A stretch of DNA of 64,000 nucleotides, taken from assembly GCA_001970955.1 (NCBI GenBank), contig MPUH01000021.1, positions 62,001-126,000 of the forward strand, read 5' to 3'. Shown here piece after piece: positions 35,276 to 45,411 of the stretch (its first letter is position 1; each line of letters starts with the position of its first letter). The position numbers were made by a program, and so were the translations under genes. The notes under the pieces were generated by a model. It saw nothing but the letters and a program-made list of their open reading frames with translations, ran no database searches and was not told the DNA's origin. The stretch is from Stentor coeruleus (taxonomy: Eukaryota; Ciliophora; Heterotrichea; Heterotrichida; Stentoridae).

Positions 35276-35498
35276 AGGTTTAGTAAGTAGATTAAGGAAT
35301 TTATATGATTTTTTTAATTTTTGTGTGAAAATGAGAGTAATTATTATGCTTTATTAGAGAATTTAAAGATTTTTGCTGCATAAAGATTTTAGGTTGCAGG
35401 CTTTTTATGCATTTGTTAGAACTTATAGCAAAAATTAATTTATGTCTAAGATAATCATATTATAGATAATAAGATTTGTTTATAAAGTGTAAACAAAA

Positions 35499-36845
35499 TT
35501 ATTCAATTAATATGCATTCTTTATCTTTAATTTTTCTTTTTTGGCGTGGGAATTTTAGGCTTGAACAAAGTGTATACTCACCTCTAGGGTCAAATTCAAT
35601 AGACTCAATGCTCCCTATAATATTTGCTTGCTGTAATATTGCTTTCATGTAGTCATCCTTACACACTTCTACTGTTCGTATTTTACATATAGGACATTTC
35701 CATCTTTCGATTTTAATCCTTCCTTGCATATCATTTCTTCCTTGGAAATCAATCCAATTAGCCAAATCAAAACACCCAATATGCTTACAATCTACCCCCC
35801 TAATCGGTTCATTCATCATTCTATTCTTAATATGACATTTCACATTAACTTTCTTACTTTCCTCACTATAATATTTCACAATATAATTTTTACCTTCTTC
35901 TACATTCATAAACTTAGCATTTTCTTCAAATTTTTTATGTATTTCATAATAGTCTAATTTTTTAATCAAAAATACAGCAGCTGCATAATATTGATATTCA
36001 TTATGCTTATAAATATTCACTATATTATCTCCTAAATGAACTTTGTTACTTATGTTTAAAGGTAGGTCGTCAATAAAAAAAGATTTGTGGGTTTCAAATA
36101 TAAGCTCATCATTTAAGACAATTTGTGCTTGTTCAGGCCATTTGTTGTTGTACCCAAGTCCATCGATTTTATGCATTCTTAGTTGGATTTCATGGATTTC
36201 TGGGTTTTGGATTAATTTTATCATATCTTCAGTGACTGAAAAAGTTCTTGAAGCTTTTTTGAAAATAACTTTTGGGTCTTCTCGATATAGGGACCATGGC
36301 ATTTGAAGGACTTCTATAGGAACTTGTGATGGGTCTAGAAGAACCATTTGACAGAAAATACAAGCATATGGATCTAAGGATGTGTTACGACCCATACAAA
36401 ACCAATGTTGAGATGTTCCACAGAGTGTGCATTTTATATATGGGTAGTTTCCTTTAATGCACACACATCTTATTTCATGTTTATTTTGCATGAGTTCTGC
36501 CTCACTAGGCCTAATCAACACACTGTTATTATATTTTTCCTCTCTACACGAGCTAATAAATGTAGAAACTGGGTCAGGGTCATTAAACAATAAAGCTAAA
36601 ATTTCTTTACTCAAGCATCTATACGCATTAGTCATCCCATCCAAAGTTCCAAAATACTTACTCAAAACAAAGCATATACTTTTCCTATTCCCAGTATTTT
36701 TCAACTTCAAAACCGAGCATACTTTCCTCAACAAACTCAATTTCAGTCCATCAAAATCCTTGACTTCCTTACAATTTTCTTCATTTAAACATTTTTCCTT
36801 TAGCTTCTGCAGACGCTCTTGTATCAAATCATTCCTTATCATCAT
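35499..36845 (-). CDS. PIAS/Siz-type SUMO E3 ligase
   Basis: A 448-residue protein with the Siz/PIAS order: an N-terminal helical SAP-like part (1-70), a PHD finger (about 127-168: RCVCIKG, CTLCG, HWFC, CIFC), a PINIT-like region (about 200-310), and an SP-RING at 349-390 (RGVDCKHIGCFDLANWIDF, then WKCPICKI). The PHD places it with plant and protist SIZ1-like ligases rather than animal PIAS. The extreme C-terminus ends ECILIE, a hydrophobic run flanked by acid that could be a SUMO-interaction motif. It would stimulate transfer of SUMO from Ubc9 to nuclear substrates. It is convergent with the USP gene, 223 bases apart. Confidence 0.92.
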   Translation of the reverse strand: MMIRNDLIQERLQKLKEKCLNEENCKEVKDFDGLKLSLLRKVCSVLKLKNTGNRKSICFVLSKYFGTLDGMTNAYRCLSKEILALLFNDPDPVSTFISSCREEKYNNSVLIRPSEAELMQNKHEIRCVCIKGNYPYIKCTLCGTSQHWFCMGRNTSLDPYACIFCQMVLLDPSQVPIEVLQMPWSLYREDPKVIFKKASRTFSVTEDMIKLIQNPEIHEIQLRMHKIDGLGYNNKWPEQAQIVLNDELIFETHKSFFIDDLPLNISNKVHLGDNIVNIYKHNEYQYYAAAVFLIKKLDYYEIHKKFEENAKFMNVEEGKNYIVKYYSEESKKVNVKCHIKNRMMNEPIRGVDCKHIGCFDLANWIDFQGRNDMQGRIKIERWKCPICKIRTVEVCKDDYMKAILQQANIIGSIESIEFDPRGEYTLCSSLKFPRQKRKIKDKECILIE

Positions 36846-37002
36846 TAAAAAGCAACAAAGGGGGCTTTTTACTATAAAAACTATCTAAAACATTTATTTT
36901 TTAACAAAAACCAAATAATTCTCATACAAAAAATCAGTTTAAAAACATATAATTGTATGAAAATCCAATATGCAAAAAATCACTTAAGTATTAATAATTA
37001 TC

Positions 37003-38106
37003 CTAAGGGTTATTTATTTGGAACGCTTTCATGAACTCAACAAGCTTAGCCACACCTTCCATCGGCATGCCATTATAAATAGAAGCTCTAAGTCCTCCAA
37101 CTGATCTATGTCCAGCTAAAGTGCTAAGGCCAACTTTTTCAGCTTCATTCAAAAACTTCTTCTCAAGGGCTTCATTTCCTCCTTTAACCAAGAAAGGTAC
37201 ATTCATTTTAGACCTAAAGTTTTCATTAACTGGGTTGCTATAATATCCATTAGACTCAGCAAAAGTCCCATAAAGAAGTGCAGCTTTTTGTCTAGCAATT
37301 TCAGTAAAAGCTTCAACTCCTCCATTTCTTCTCATATAATCAAAGTACAATCCACACATGTAAATAGGGAAGCAAGGTGGGGTGTTATACAAACTATTGT
37401 GTTCAAAAGTGACTTTCCAATCCATAAGTGATGGGATAATCTTAAGACTTTTACCAAAAAGGTCTTCTCTAACTATGACAAAAGCGACACCAGCAGGTCC
37501 AGCATTTTTCTGAGCTCCAGCATAAACAGCAGCATGTTTTGTGAAGTCAATTGGCTTACTTAAGAAATTAGAGCTCATATCAGCGACTATAGGTAAATTG
37601 CCGATTTTAGCTAACATTTCTTCAGTTAAGTCAAATTCAAGGCCATGGATTGTCTCATTAGCACAATAATGGAAATATGCACCTTCTGGGTCAACATTCC
37701 ATGTTGCAGGGTCAGGAACTGTTGTGAAATTTGAAGCTTTACCTGTAGCTACAGTGTTTACAGTACAATATTTAGCTCCTTCTTGAGCTGCTTTTTCACT
37801 CCAAGCTCCAGTGACTAGATAGTTTGCCTTAGTTTTGTCTCCAAGAAGATTTAAAGCTACACAGGCAAATTGAAGAGTCCCACCACCATGCATCATTAAG
37901 ATCTTGAAATTCTCAGGAACATGAAGCAATTCTCTCAAATCAGCCATGGTCTTGTTATGCATGCTGTCAAATGGTTTACTTCTGTGTGACATTTCAATTA
38001 TCCCCATTCCAGTCCCATGCCAGTTTAGCATTTCTCTTGATGCAGTTTCTAAGACTTCAACGGGGAGCATTGATGGGCCAGCTGAGAAGTTGAAAATCCT
38101 TTCCAT
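37003..38106 (-). CDS. PSAT1: Phosphoserine aminotransferase, copy 1
   Basis: A 367-residue class-V, PLP-dependent transaminase that converts 3-phosphohydroxypyruvate and glutamate to phosphoserine and 2-oxoglutarate in serine synthesis. Clear motifs: NFSAGPSMLP, MSHRSKPF, HGGGTLQFA, VADMSSNFLS and the PLP lysine in YAGAQKNAGPAG. The C-terminal GHRSVGGLRASIYNGMP is also typical. Length and start agree with the family. A paralogue in the same orientation follows at 39456-40559, with a nearly identical start context and a shared upstream motif. Confidence 0.97.
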   Translation of the reverse strand: MERIFNFSAGPSMLPVEVLETASREMLNWHGTGMGIIEMSHRSKPFDSMHNKTMADLRELLHVPENFKILMMHGGGTLQFACVALNLLGDKTKANYLVTGAWSEKAAQEGAKYCTVNTVATGKASNFTTVPDPATWNVDPEGAYFHYCANETIHGLEFDLTEEMLAKIGNLPIVADMSSNFLSKPIDFTKHAAVYAGAQKNAGPAGVAFVIVREDLFGKSLKIIPSLMDWKVTFEHNSLYNTPPCFPIYMCGLYFDYMRRNGGVEAFTEIARQKAALLYGTFAESNGYYSNPVNENFRSKMNVPFLVKGGNEALEKKFLNEAEKVGLSTLAGHRSVGGLRASIYNGMPMEGVAKLVEFMKAFQINNP

Positions 38107-38139
38107 TTATAAACCGTCCATTTTGCCCAATTTATTCCA

Positions 38140-38152
38140 TGATGTCACTAGA
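38140..38152 (-). promoter_or_regulatory. Shared upstream element TGATGTCACTAGA (copy 1)
   Basis: This 13-base sequence lies 34 bases before the ATG of aminotransferase copy 1 and recurs identically 36 bases before the ATG of copy 2. Both genes also share GTTTATAA directly before the ATG. The reverse strand contains TGACATCA, a bZIP/CRE-like octamer. A role in joint control is inferred. Confidence 0.5.
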
Positions 38153-39455
38153 AATTATTTCCCCTAGTTTTATATAACATATAAGTTTGTGTATATTTTG
38201 ATTGAGGATTTGAAGATATGATTGGAGTTTTATAAGATAGATTAAAGTTTAAGTTAGGGAAAATTAGGGATTAAGGTATGGGGAATAAATGGAAAATTTT
38301 TTAGATGGAGAGATTTGATGGAAAAAGTGATGATTTGAGGATAATAGAGAGGGTTTTAAGAGATGGGAGATATTGGGTTGGGGTTTTAGATAAGTTTAAA
38401 GGAAAAAAAAACATATTGGGATTTATGCAAAATTGTTCCACATAAAAGAGAGATGGCGAGAAGAGATCGCTTTTTTTGATTTTGTGAGGTTTTATAAGGA
38501 GGAAAAAGATTTGTGGATCCTGGGTGTTGGCTTTAGAAGTTTGTGGTAAGGATATGAGAAATTTTTTTAGTTTTTATTAAAGGGAGGAAAGGAGGAGGGA
38601 TGAGATACTAATGGAGATTGAACGGAATAGTGAAAATAATTCGGGAACTTTTATAAGGATAAGCTTTTCATATCACATAATATCAAAGACATCCTTCCAC
38701 TCTTATATGATAAAGTAAATAATTCGCCTAACAAGAAAAATAGGGAATATTAATCAAATAAATCTCCTGTAAGCCTATAAAGCCAATTAAAGTACCTCAA
38801 TGATTATAATTACGATTAAATTTATACCTAGACAATTTTGTCTTAACAAAATCCTTTTTACCCTAACAATAATATATATAATTTTCCAATACATAAACTT
38901 CTTAGTTTAAATTACCATTGTTTGTTATTTTTCACCTTTTTTTATGTATGTCTAAAAATACCAAAATTTCCAAACACACCAAAACAAAATACATAAAACC
39001 TACCCAATTTAATTAGTCAACTTGATCATCTCATATAAAGTAATGAAAATTTAAATAACTTCCTATCATCACCCAAAAATTCCTTAAATTTTCCAATCAT
39101 CCACCTCTCTCAAGTAAAAACCAAAATCCTCAACTCCCACAATCTCTACCCATACCTTTACCCCTTCCACAAAATCTCACATTACTAAAAACCTAACAAT
39201 CAACCCTTATTTTCATGCTTTTAACCCAACTACCGACTTTCCATAATTCCTCACAACTCTTTGACTCCCCATCAAGCATCCTCCCTTCCTTCCAAACCTT
39301 TCAAAAATATTTTCCCTTATCAAAACCTAGCATTTAATCATCAAAACCTAAAAATCCCATCTCAATTTCTCACTAAAAAAAAAATAACACCTCAACCCAT
39401 AAAACTTCATAGTTTTCTAAACCAACAAACCTACTTAAACATAAAAAATTTTACC
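38153..39455. other. Intergenic region with extreme strand asymmetry
   Basis: No gene. 38221-38400 contains no C at all on + and much G; after about 38650 the pattern inverts, and 39121-39180 contains no G. The left part is the 5' flank of copy 1 and the right part the 3' flank of copy 2. The frame at 39261-39500 lies in the G-free tract and is chance. Confidence 0.7.
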
Positions 39456-40559
39456 CTAATTACTATTGTTCTTGCAAAACTCCATCATAAACTCCGCTAA
39501 TTTAACTGCTCCTTCAATAGGCACTCCATTATACAAAGACACTCTAATACCTCCAACAAATCTATGTCCCGACAATGTATACAACCCAGCTTTTTCAGCT
39601 TCTTCTAAGAAACTTTTCTCAAGATTTTTATCTCCATCCTTAATAAAAAACGGGACATTCATATTCGACCTAAACTTAGGGTTTACCGCACAGTTATAAA
39701 ACCCATTAGATGCATTAACTGCATCATAAATAATAGCCGCTTTTCTCTTTGATATCTCATGTAATACATCAATACCACCACTTTTTATCATCCATTCAAA
39801 ATACAATCCACACATGTAAATAGAAAAACAAGGAGGTGTATTATACATACTGTTATTAGCCGCACAGATGGTCCAATCACATTGTGTTGGAGTGATTTTT
39901 AATGCATGTCCAAGTACATCTTCACGAACTATAACGAAAGATATCCCTGAACTTGCATTTTTGGGCGCACCTGCAAACATTGCCACAATTTTATTCCAAT
40001 GGATTGGCCTACTTAAGAAATTAGAACATGTATCTACAACTATAGGTTGATCTCCTATTTTAGCAAGCATTTCATCAGTTAATTCAAATTCAACACCATG
40101 CATAGTTTCATTAGCTGCATAATAAAAATAAGCACCTTCTGGGTCGACATTCCATGTTGATGGATCAGGAACTGTTGTATATTTTGTATCTTTACCACTT
40201 GCTACAAGGTTTACTGTACAGAATCTAGATGCTTCACTTACAGATTTTTCACTCCATGCTCCTGTTACAAGATAATTTGCTTTTTTTTTATCCCCAAGTA
40301 AATTAAGAGGGACACAAGCGAATTGGAGAGTACCCCCGCCTTGCATCATAAGGATTTTGAAGTTGTCAGGAATACGCATCACTTGACGGAGATCAGCGAT
40401 TGCTTTATTGTGCATAGCCTCATAGGGTTTACTTCTGTGAGACATTTCCATTATGCTCATTCCTGTTCCGTGGTAATTGAGCATCTCTCTTTGAGCTGTC
40501 TCGAGAACTTCTAAAGGTGCCATAGCGGGACCAGGAGAAAAATTGTAAACCCTTTCCAT
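39456..40559 (-). CDS. PSAT1: Phosphoserine aminotransferase, copy 2
   Basis: A 367-residue paralogue of 37003-38106 arranged head to tail. It keeps NFSPGPAMAP, MSHRSKPY, GGGTLQFA and the PLP lysine in AGAPKNASS, where the loop after Lys is one residue shorter and Gln has become Pro. TCSNFLS replaces SSNFLS. All family landmarks remain, so it is probably active, perhaps with altered kinetics. The two copies are similar over their whole length but clearly not recent duplicates. The conserved upstream motif suggests that they still share regulation. Confidence 0.95.
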   Translation of the reverse strand: MERVYNFSPGPAMAPLEVLETAQREMLNYHGTGMSIMEMSHRSKPYEAMHNKAIADLRQVMRIPDNFKILMMQGGGTLQFACVPLNLLGDKKKANYLVTGAWSEKSVSEASRFCTVNLVASGKDTKYTTVPDPSTWNVDPEGAYFYYAANETMHGVEFELTDEMLAKIGDQPIVVDTCSNFLSRPIHWNKIVAMFAGAPKNASSGISFVIVREDVLGHALKITPTQCDWTICAANNSMYNTPPCFSIYMCGLYFEWMIKSGGIDVLHEISKRKAAIIYDAVNASNGFYNCAVNPKFRSNMNVPFFIKDGDKNLEKSFLEEAEKAGLYTLSGHRFVGGIRVSLYNGVPIEGAVKLAEFMMEFCKNNSN

Positions 40560-40594
40560 TTATAAACTTACCATTTTCAATATATAACTATTGA

Positions 40595-40607
40595 TGATGT
40601 CACTAGA
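40595..40607 (-). promoter_or_regulatory. Shared upstream element TGATGTCACTAGA (copy 2)
   Basis: Identical to 38140-38152 and at nearly the same distance from the start codon (36 versus 34 bases). The surrounding bases are not conserved apart from the start context, which makes the identity of the 13-mer notable. Confidence 0.5.
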
Positions 40608-42353
40608 TATTTTATTCTCCTACTAATGGATTTTACTATTTTCTTAAGCTCGTCAAAGAGAAAAAGCTAGAATACAACTTTTTGATAACTCGGGAAAGTG
40701 TAAAAAAATTTTTTTATTAGAAAAGAAGATATTTTTTTAATTTTAAGTTGAATATTGATATGAGAATTTTTTTCGCTTTAAAGTGCTAAGGGAAAAATAT
40801 TTTCTTTGACTCTTATCTTTTTTGAGGCTTGAAAAATGATTTTATGGGTTGTTGAGGTTAAAGGATTTCGGCAACAAATGGTTAAAAAATAATACTCAAT
40901 ATTTAGATTAAGGGAAATACATGTTTGAGTCAATTATAACTTTAAGGATGAGGATTAAGTTATATAAAAAAGTCTATGGACTTTTTGGTAGGCTGAATTT
41001 TAGAAGAAAATATTTTGATTAAAATATTAAGCTCCCATTTTTATGTTTTGGAAAATTTACAGTTGACTTAAATTATTGAAAGCATTACAGAAAAAAAGTT
41101 TCAGGTTTGATTGATGTTTTATTAATATAAGATATATGCTGAATGAAGGATTTAATATACATTTAGAAAATTGATATTTTTTTTTTATTAATTAAGATTA
41201 ATGAGATAAATTATTTTAAATTAAAGGATGGATTTTTTTGTTTTAATTTCTCTGAGAGCTATTTTAAATTGTAGGAAATAATGAAATGCTTTGATAGAGA
41301 AAGTAGGTGAAAAATGGAAATATTTTATTTAAGGTAATATGTTTGAGAAAATCAATTAGATAATAATGCCAACTTTTTATACTTTTGAATGATAAGAATA
41401 ATAGATTTAATTTAGATTTTAATGCTTATTAATACTTTGAATTATGCTGATGAATTTTCTATCTTGGACACTCTTTAGTCCTTAAAAACTTTGCATGCTA
41501 TAAGTTGTCAAAATTATAGGATACTCAATGTTATAAAGCCTAACCTAATTAAACTAAAAAAAAAATAATTAACTTTACAGTATCCTCTAAGGTTAGTACA
41601 TTAGAAACTACAATATCTATTATTTATTATCAAACTTGCAATACTTAATTTTAGTAAAATTTTCTTTTTAAGCTTAAAATATCTAATTCCCAAAATAGAA
41701 AACTATAAATTTATAGTAAAAATCAAAACACAAAAAATTATCTAATATATGAAGATGCCTAACTTTATTCTTTAATATATTATTAAAATGCTATATCATA
41801 TTAGTCTAATCGCTTATCTTATAATAATTAATTCAAGTATTCATTTTAATTTAATACTTTAAATGCAAATTCTATGAAATTCCAATTTATAAGAAAAAAT
41901 TGCAAAGAAAGATTGGTAAATATTCTACAAACATGATATAATCCTAATAAAATCAATTGTCAAAAGTGATTAATCCAAATTTCTTTTTAGAAAAATCATT
42001 TTTTTATCATCCAAAACATCTTGGTCATAGGATAAATAGATCTAATAACTTAAAAAGTTGTTTTTAGAAATAATCAAAAAGAGGACAATTATCTTTAAAT
42101 TTCCAATAAGCTAATAATCATAATATAATTTCTCATAAAATTTTTATTACCCTTAATTTTTTTATCTTCATAAAAAGTCCAAACCAAAACCCAGCATTTT
42201 ATAAAAAACTAAACAAAAATCATACCAAAAAAATTGAATATTAAAATACTTAAACTAAATACTATAAACATAAAAACATAGAAATATTTGATTTAACATA
42301 TATTCAAAAACATTACAATTTATACTCGAAATCTAGTATTTATCAATAATAAT
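40608..42353. other. Long divergent intergenic region
   Basis: About 1.75 kb without a credible gene. G-rich and C-poor on + to about 41400, then G-poor to the next start. It contains the promoters of aminotransferase copy 2 (leftward) and the C2-like gene (rightward). No repeats or RNA genes were recognised. Confidence 0.45.
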
Positions 42354-43313
42354 ATGTCGAGTCTAATGCAAAAACTCACTGCAGAGAAGGTAAAACATGT
42401 TCTTAGAATTGAACTTCATTACCTTCGGGCAAAATTCAATGAAAGTGGCCAGGTTAAAATAGAAATTCGAAGGGGGAAAAAAATGAAGCAAGAAACTCAA
42501 CAAATGTTCTACAGCTCTGAATCTGGTACTGTAGACTTCAGTTATCCTTTTACATTTGATATTACTATGCATAAAAAAGGTAAAGATTACGTGAAAAAGT
42601 ATTTCAGTGTCAAACTCATACAATTTAAAGAAAATGAGAAAGTTGAAAATGGTAGAGTCAAGATTGACTTTAGTAAAATCCCAGTATTAAAAAAGCCAAT
42701 AATCAAAAGAGAAATAACCTTACAACACTGCTCTGATCCTAATGCCCAAGTTTGTTTAAGTGTTTCTCTAGATGCAATAGGTGGCCTAAAATCATTTAGT
42801 AAATCATCTCCAAGATCCTCACAAGTATCTCAATCAAAGCCAACTCATCATACAAAAGACGATCCTCAAGAAGAAAAACCTAATAAAATTTCTGAAATCC
42901 CAGACCAACCTAAAAATGTTCCCCCTGGTGAAAATTATCTTCATGGCGATAGACTTATTGATAGGACAAAAAAACCTGAAGACTATAGAGAGCAGAATGA
43001 GAGAAGTTTTGAAGAGACTTATAAAGATGATCAAGATAGTGATAATGAATCTGTTCATTCAAGAATGTCATTTAGTGAATTAATTGTTCATCCAAAAGAC
43101 TCAGATGTAGACTCTGAATCTTCAAGTTCTGAAGAAGAATATAAGGAATTGCCTCAAGATCGACTTATTGCCCATGCTATACCAAAAAGCTCAATGGCAA
43201 CTGCAAGACCTAATGAAAACTCTAAATCTTTACAAATCGCAGAAAAAGAAGAGAAAGCTGGGATCAGCGCAAGACGTGAAGGAGGTACTTGTGCGAACTG
43301 CGTTCTTTATTAA
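42354..43313 (+). CDS. N-terminal C2-like domain protein with Cys-rich C-terminus
   Basis: A 319-residue protein. Residues about 15-145 alternate beta strands and resemble the N-terminal C2 (NT-C2) domain of EEIG1/EHBP1-type proteins, which tethers membranes to the cytoskeleton. Residues 150-300 are disordered and rich in Ser, Glu, Asp and Pro, with an acidic Ser cluster (DSESSSSEEE). The protein ends CANCVLY; the last four residues, CVLY, have a CaaX-like spacing, so prenylation or palmitoylation is possible, although Tyr is an unusual last residue. It is convergent with the next gene, only 43 bases apart. Confidence 0.65.
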   Translation: MSSLMQKLTAEKVKHVLRIELHYLRAKFNESGQVKIEIRRGKKMKQETQQMFYSSESGTVDFSYPFTFDITMHKKGKDYVKKYFSVKLIQFKENEKVENGRVKIDFSKIPVLKKPIIKREITLQHCSDPNAQVCLSVSLDAIGGLKSFSKSSPRSSQVSQSKPTHHTKDDPQEEKPNKISEIPDQPKNVPPGENYLHGDRLIDRTKKPEDYREQNERSFEETYKDDQDSDNESVHSRMSFSELIVHPKDSDVDSESSSSEEEYKELPQDRLIAHAIPKSSMATARPNENSKSLQIAEKEEKAGISARREGGTCANCVLY

Positions 43314-43356
43314 CAATCATAAATCTTTCACTTCTTATTTTGAGTATGTATATTAC

Positions 43357-44628
43357 TTAGCTGTTTCCTAAATAAAACATATTCGGGTTTTTTTGTAAAA
43401 CAATATCCAAATAAGACCCTGATCTCTTATTGCTTCTTAGCAAATAAGAAGGCTGACAGCTTGCTGGGAACTTTTCAATTATCTGCAGATAAGAAATAAA
43501 ATCTTCTGTTCCGCTCATATCTAAAAAATGTTCTCTGGCTATTTTCTTATAATTCCTATGTATTTTTTCATGTTCAATATCTCTAATAAAAAATGACTCA
43601 TTTTTGTCTCTATGAAACAAGTAATAACTCTCAAGAGCTTCAAGGAAATTCATAGACTTATATGAACCTTCAATTTCATGTTTTTCTGAGGCTGTTTGTA
43701 ATATATCAACTTCCTGTAAACACTGCAAATATAAATCTAAATTTTCATTTTTTTCTACATTTAAACCACAATTTTCCCAATTTTCATATATAATCCCTTT
43801 AGGATTTGCATAATTTATACTGATTGGAGACTCTACAAACACATCAGTTCCATATATTAGATTCAAGTCCTAATTAATGTTTACTTTGGCCCACATATAA
43901 TTCATAATTGTGTTAAGATTCCCTTTAGCTTTGTTATATAAATGCTCGATTTCTAAGTCAGACATAAAAATGTTCTGAGTGTTTCTAAGATTTTTCATTA
44001 TTTCTAGTGCTTGGATTTTGTGGCTATTTAGTTTGTATACTCTTATATGACAGTTGTTCATGAGGAGATCAGGTATTTTTTCACATGTCATTATGACTGG
44101 ACATTTTGTATTTGATATTACTGACTCGATACCTTGATAAAAACCTTTATCGGGTTCTAGGGTTATGTCTACATCGTCAATAAATATCATTGTCCCGTTG
44201 TTTTCTCCTTGGTCTATGCTGAATGTTTGAGACGCTTCCCCTAATATTTTACTAACATTTCCTTTGCTTCTAAGATTAGATGTATTAAGTTCTAAAATCC
44301 TTACCGAAAAATTATGAGCAATTTGTCGGACAAAATGCGTTTTGCCTGATCCTTGTAATCCCTGTATAATAATTGACTTTTCTGGAGCATCAACTTTTAC
44401 TTTTCTTCTTCCAATACGTTTTTTATATTCTTTCAAATAAGAACTTATCAAACCATATGTTTGTGGATGCATAGTAGGTTTCTGAACTTCAACAACTTTT
44501 GGCTGTAAAAATAAAGTTTGGGAGATTGTTTTTTGTTCATATTTGTTTTCCTGGTTTTCTCCCTTTGCGAGTCTTGGTTTTTTTGTGATAATGTTTGTGG
44601 AGGTATTCCCGCTTTTTCTTTTCAGCAT
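43357..44628 (-). CDS. ATAD5: ATAD5/Elg1-like AAA+ clamp-unloader subunit
   Basis: A protein of 418 residues after removal of a 15-nt intron at 43870-43884 (GTAAACATTAATTAG). Walker A is GLQGSGKT (90-97) and Walker B is MIFIDDVD. The segments LELNTSNLRSKGNV, GFYQGIESVI and CPVIMTCEKIP follow ATAD5/Elg1 (VNASSQRSGR, GFLTAIKTF, RPVILTTSDP) rather than RFC1. Elg1 with RFC2-5 unloads PCNA from chromatin. The N-terminus is a short basic tail (KRKSGNTST, KKPRLAK), likely nuclear targeting. At 418 residues it is much shorter than yeast or animal homologues, lacking their long N-terminal regulatory part. Confidence 0.8.
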
Positions 44629-45411
44629 TTTCTTTGATTATATTTTAGAGATCATGCAATTTTTATATTAAGATATGTGATTTAAAGGAAAAATAATTAA
44701 AAAGTTTGGGGTGAGATTGAAGGGTTTTATGATTTTCATTTGAAGATTGGGTTGAAGTTTTTATTGGGTTTTGTGATGAGGAAATTTGCGGTTTGGAATT
44801 TTTTTTGGTTTGGATGAGGATTTTTATAGGGTTTTGTGATGAGGAAATTTGCAGTTTGGGTTTTTTTTGGTTTTAAGTTAGGGCTTGGGGTGAGCTTTGT
44901 GATTTTTTTTAGAGAAGGCGATGTGGATGGCTTGGGTTTTAAGATTAGAGATTTTTTAAGTTCAAAATAAAGGATTTGAAGTTTTTATAAATTTGATGGA
45001 AAGTTGTTAGTAGTTATAAAATATAGAATAACGGAAGCTTAAAGGACATGATTTAGAATGAAATACAGTGATTCATATTTTACAAGAACTTACCATATAT
45101 AATTATCACATAATAACTGTTATTATATTTCAAAGGGTAAGCGTTACGTAAAAGTACATCAATTATCCAATTCCTCAATATTACTTCCTTTTAACAAAAC
45201 TTACCACTAAAAAAACAAAAACCAAAAAAAAACACATAACAATTATAACACAAACGATCAAAATATTACCATTACCCAAATCTTTTACCAGCTTTATCTA
45301 AAACCCAACTTCCAAAATCATCCATAAAAAAAACTTTTTTTAAATAACATAAAAATAAAATCCTCCATACCAAACCAAGTATAAATCCTATTTTTAATAA
45401 CTAAATCTAAT
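44629..45411. other. Intergenic region with strand switch and two-copy repeat
   Basis: No gene. 44640-45050 is G-rich and almost C-free; 45181-45240 has no G. A 63-base unit beginning GGGTTTTGTGATGAGG occurs at 44766 and again at 44829 with a few differences. The left half is the 5' flank of the ATAD5-like gene, the right half the 3' flank of the transporter gene. Confidence 0.6.

Noticed and set aside
39261-39500. 79-codon open frame downstream of aminotransferase copy 2
   Set aside because: Lies in a tract with almost no G, which removes TAG and TGA and makes open frames likely by chance; it also overlaps a real gene end on the other strand.
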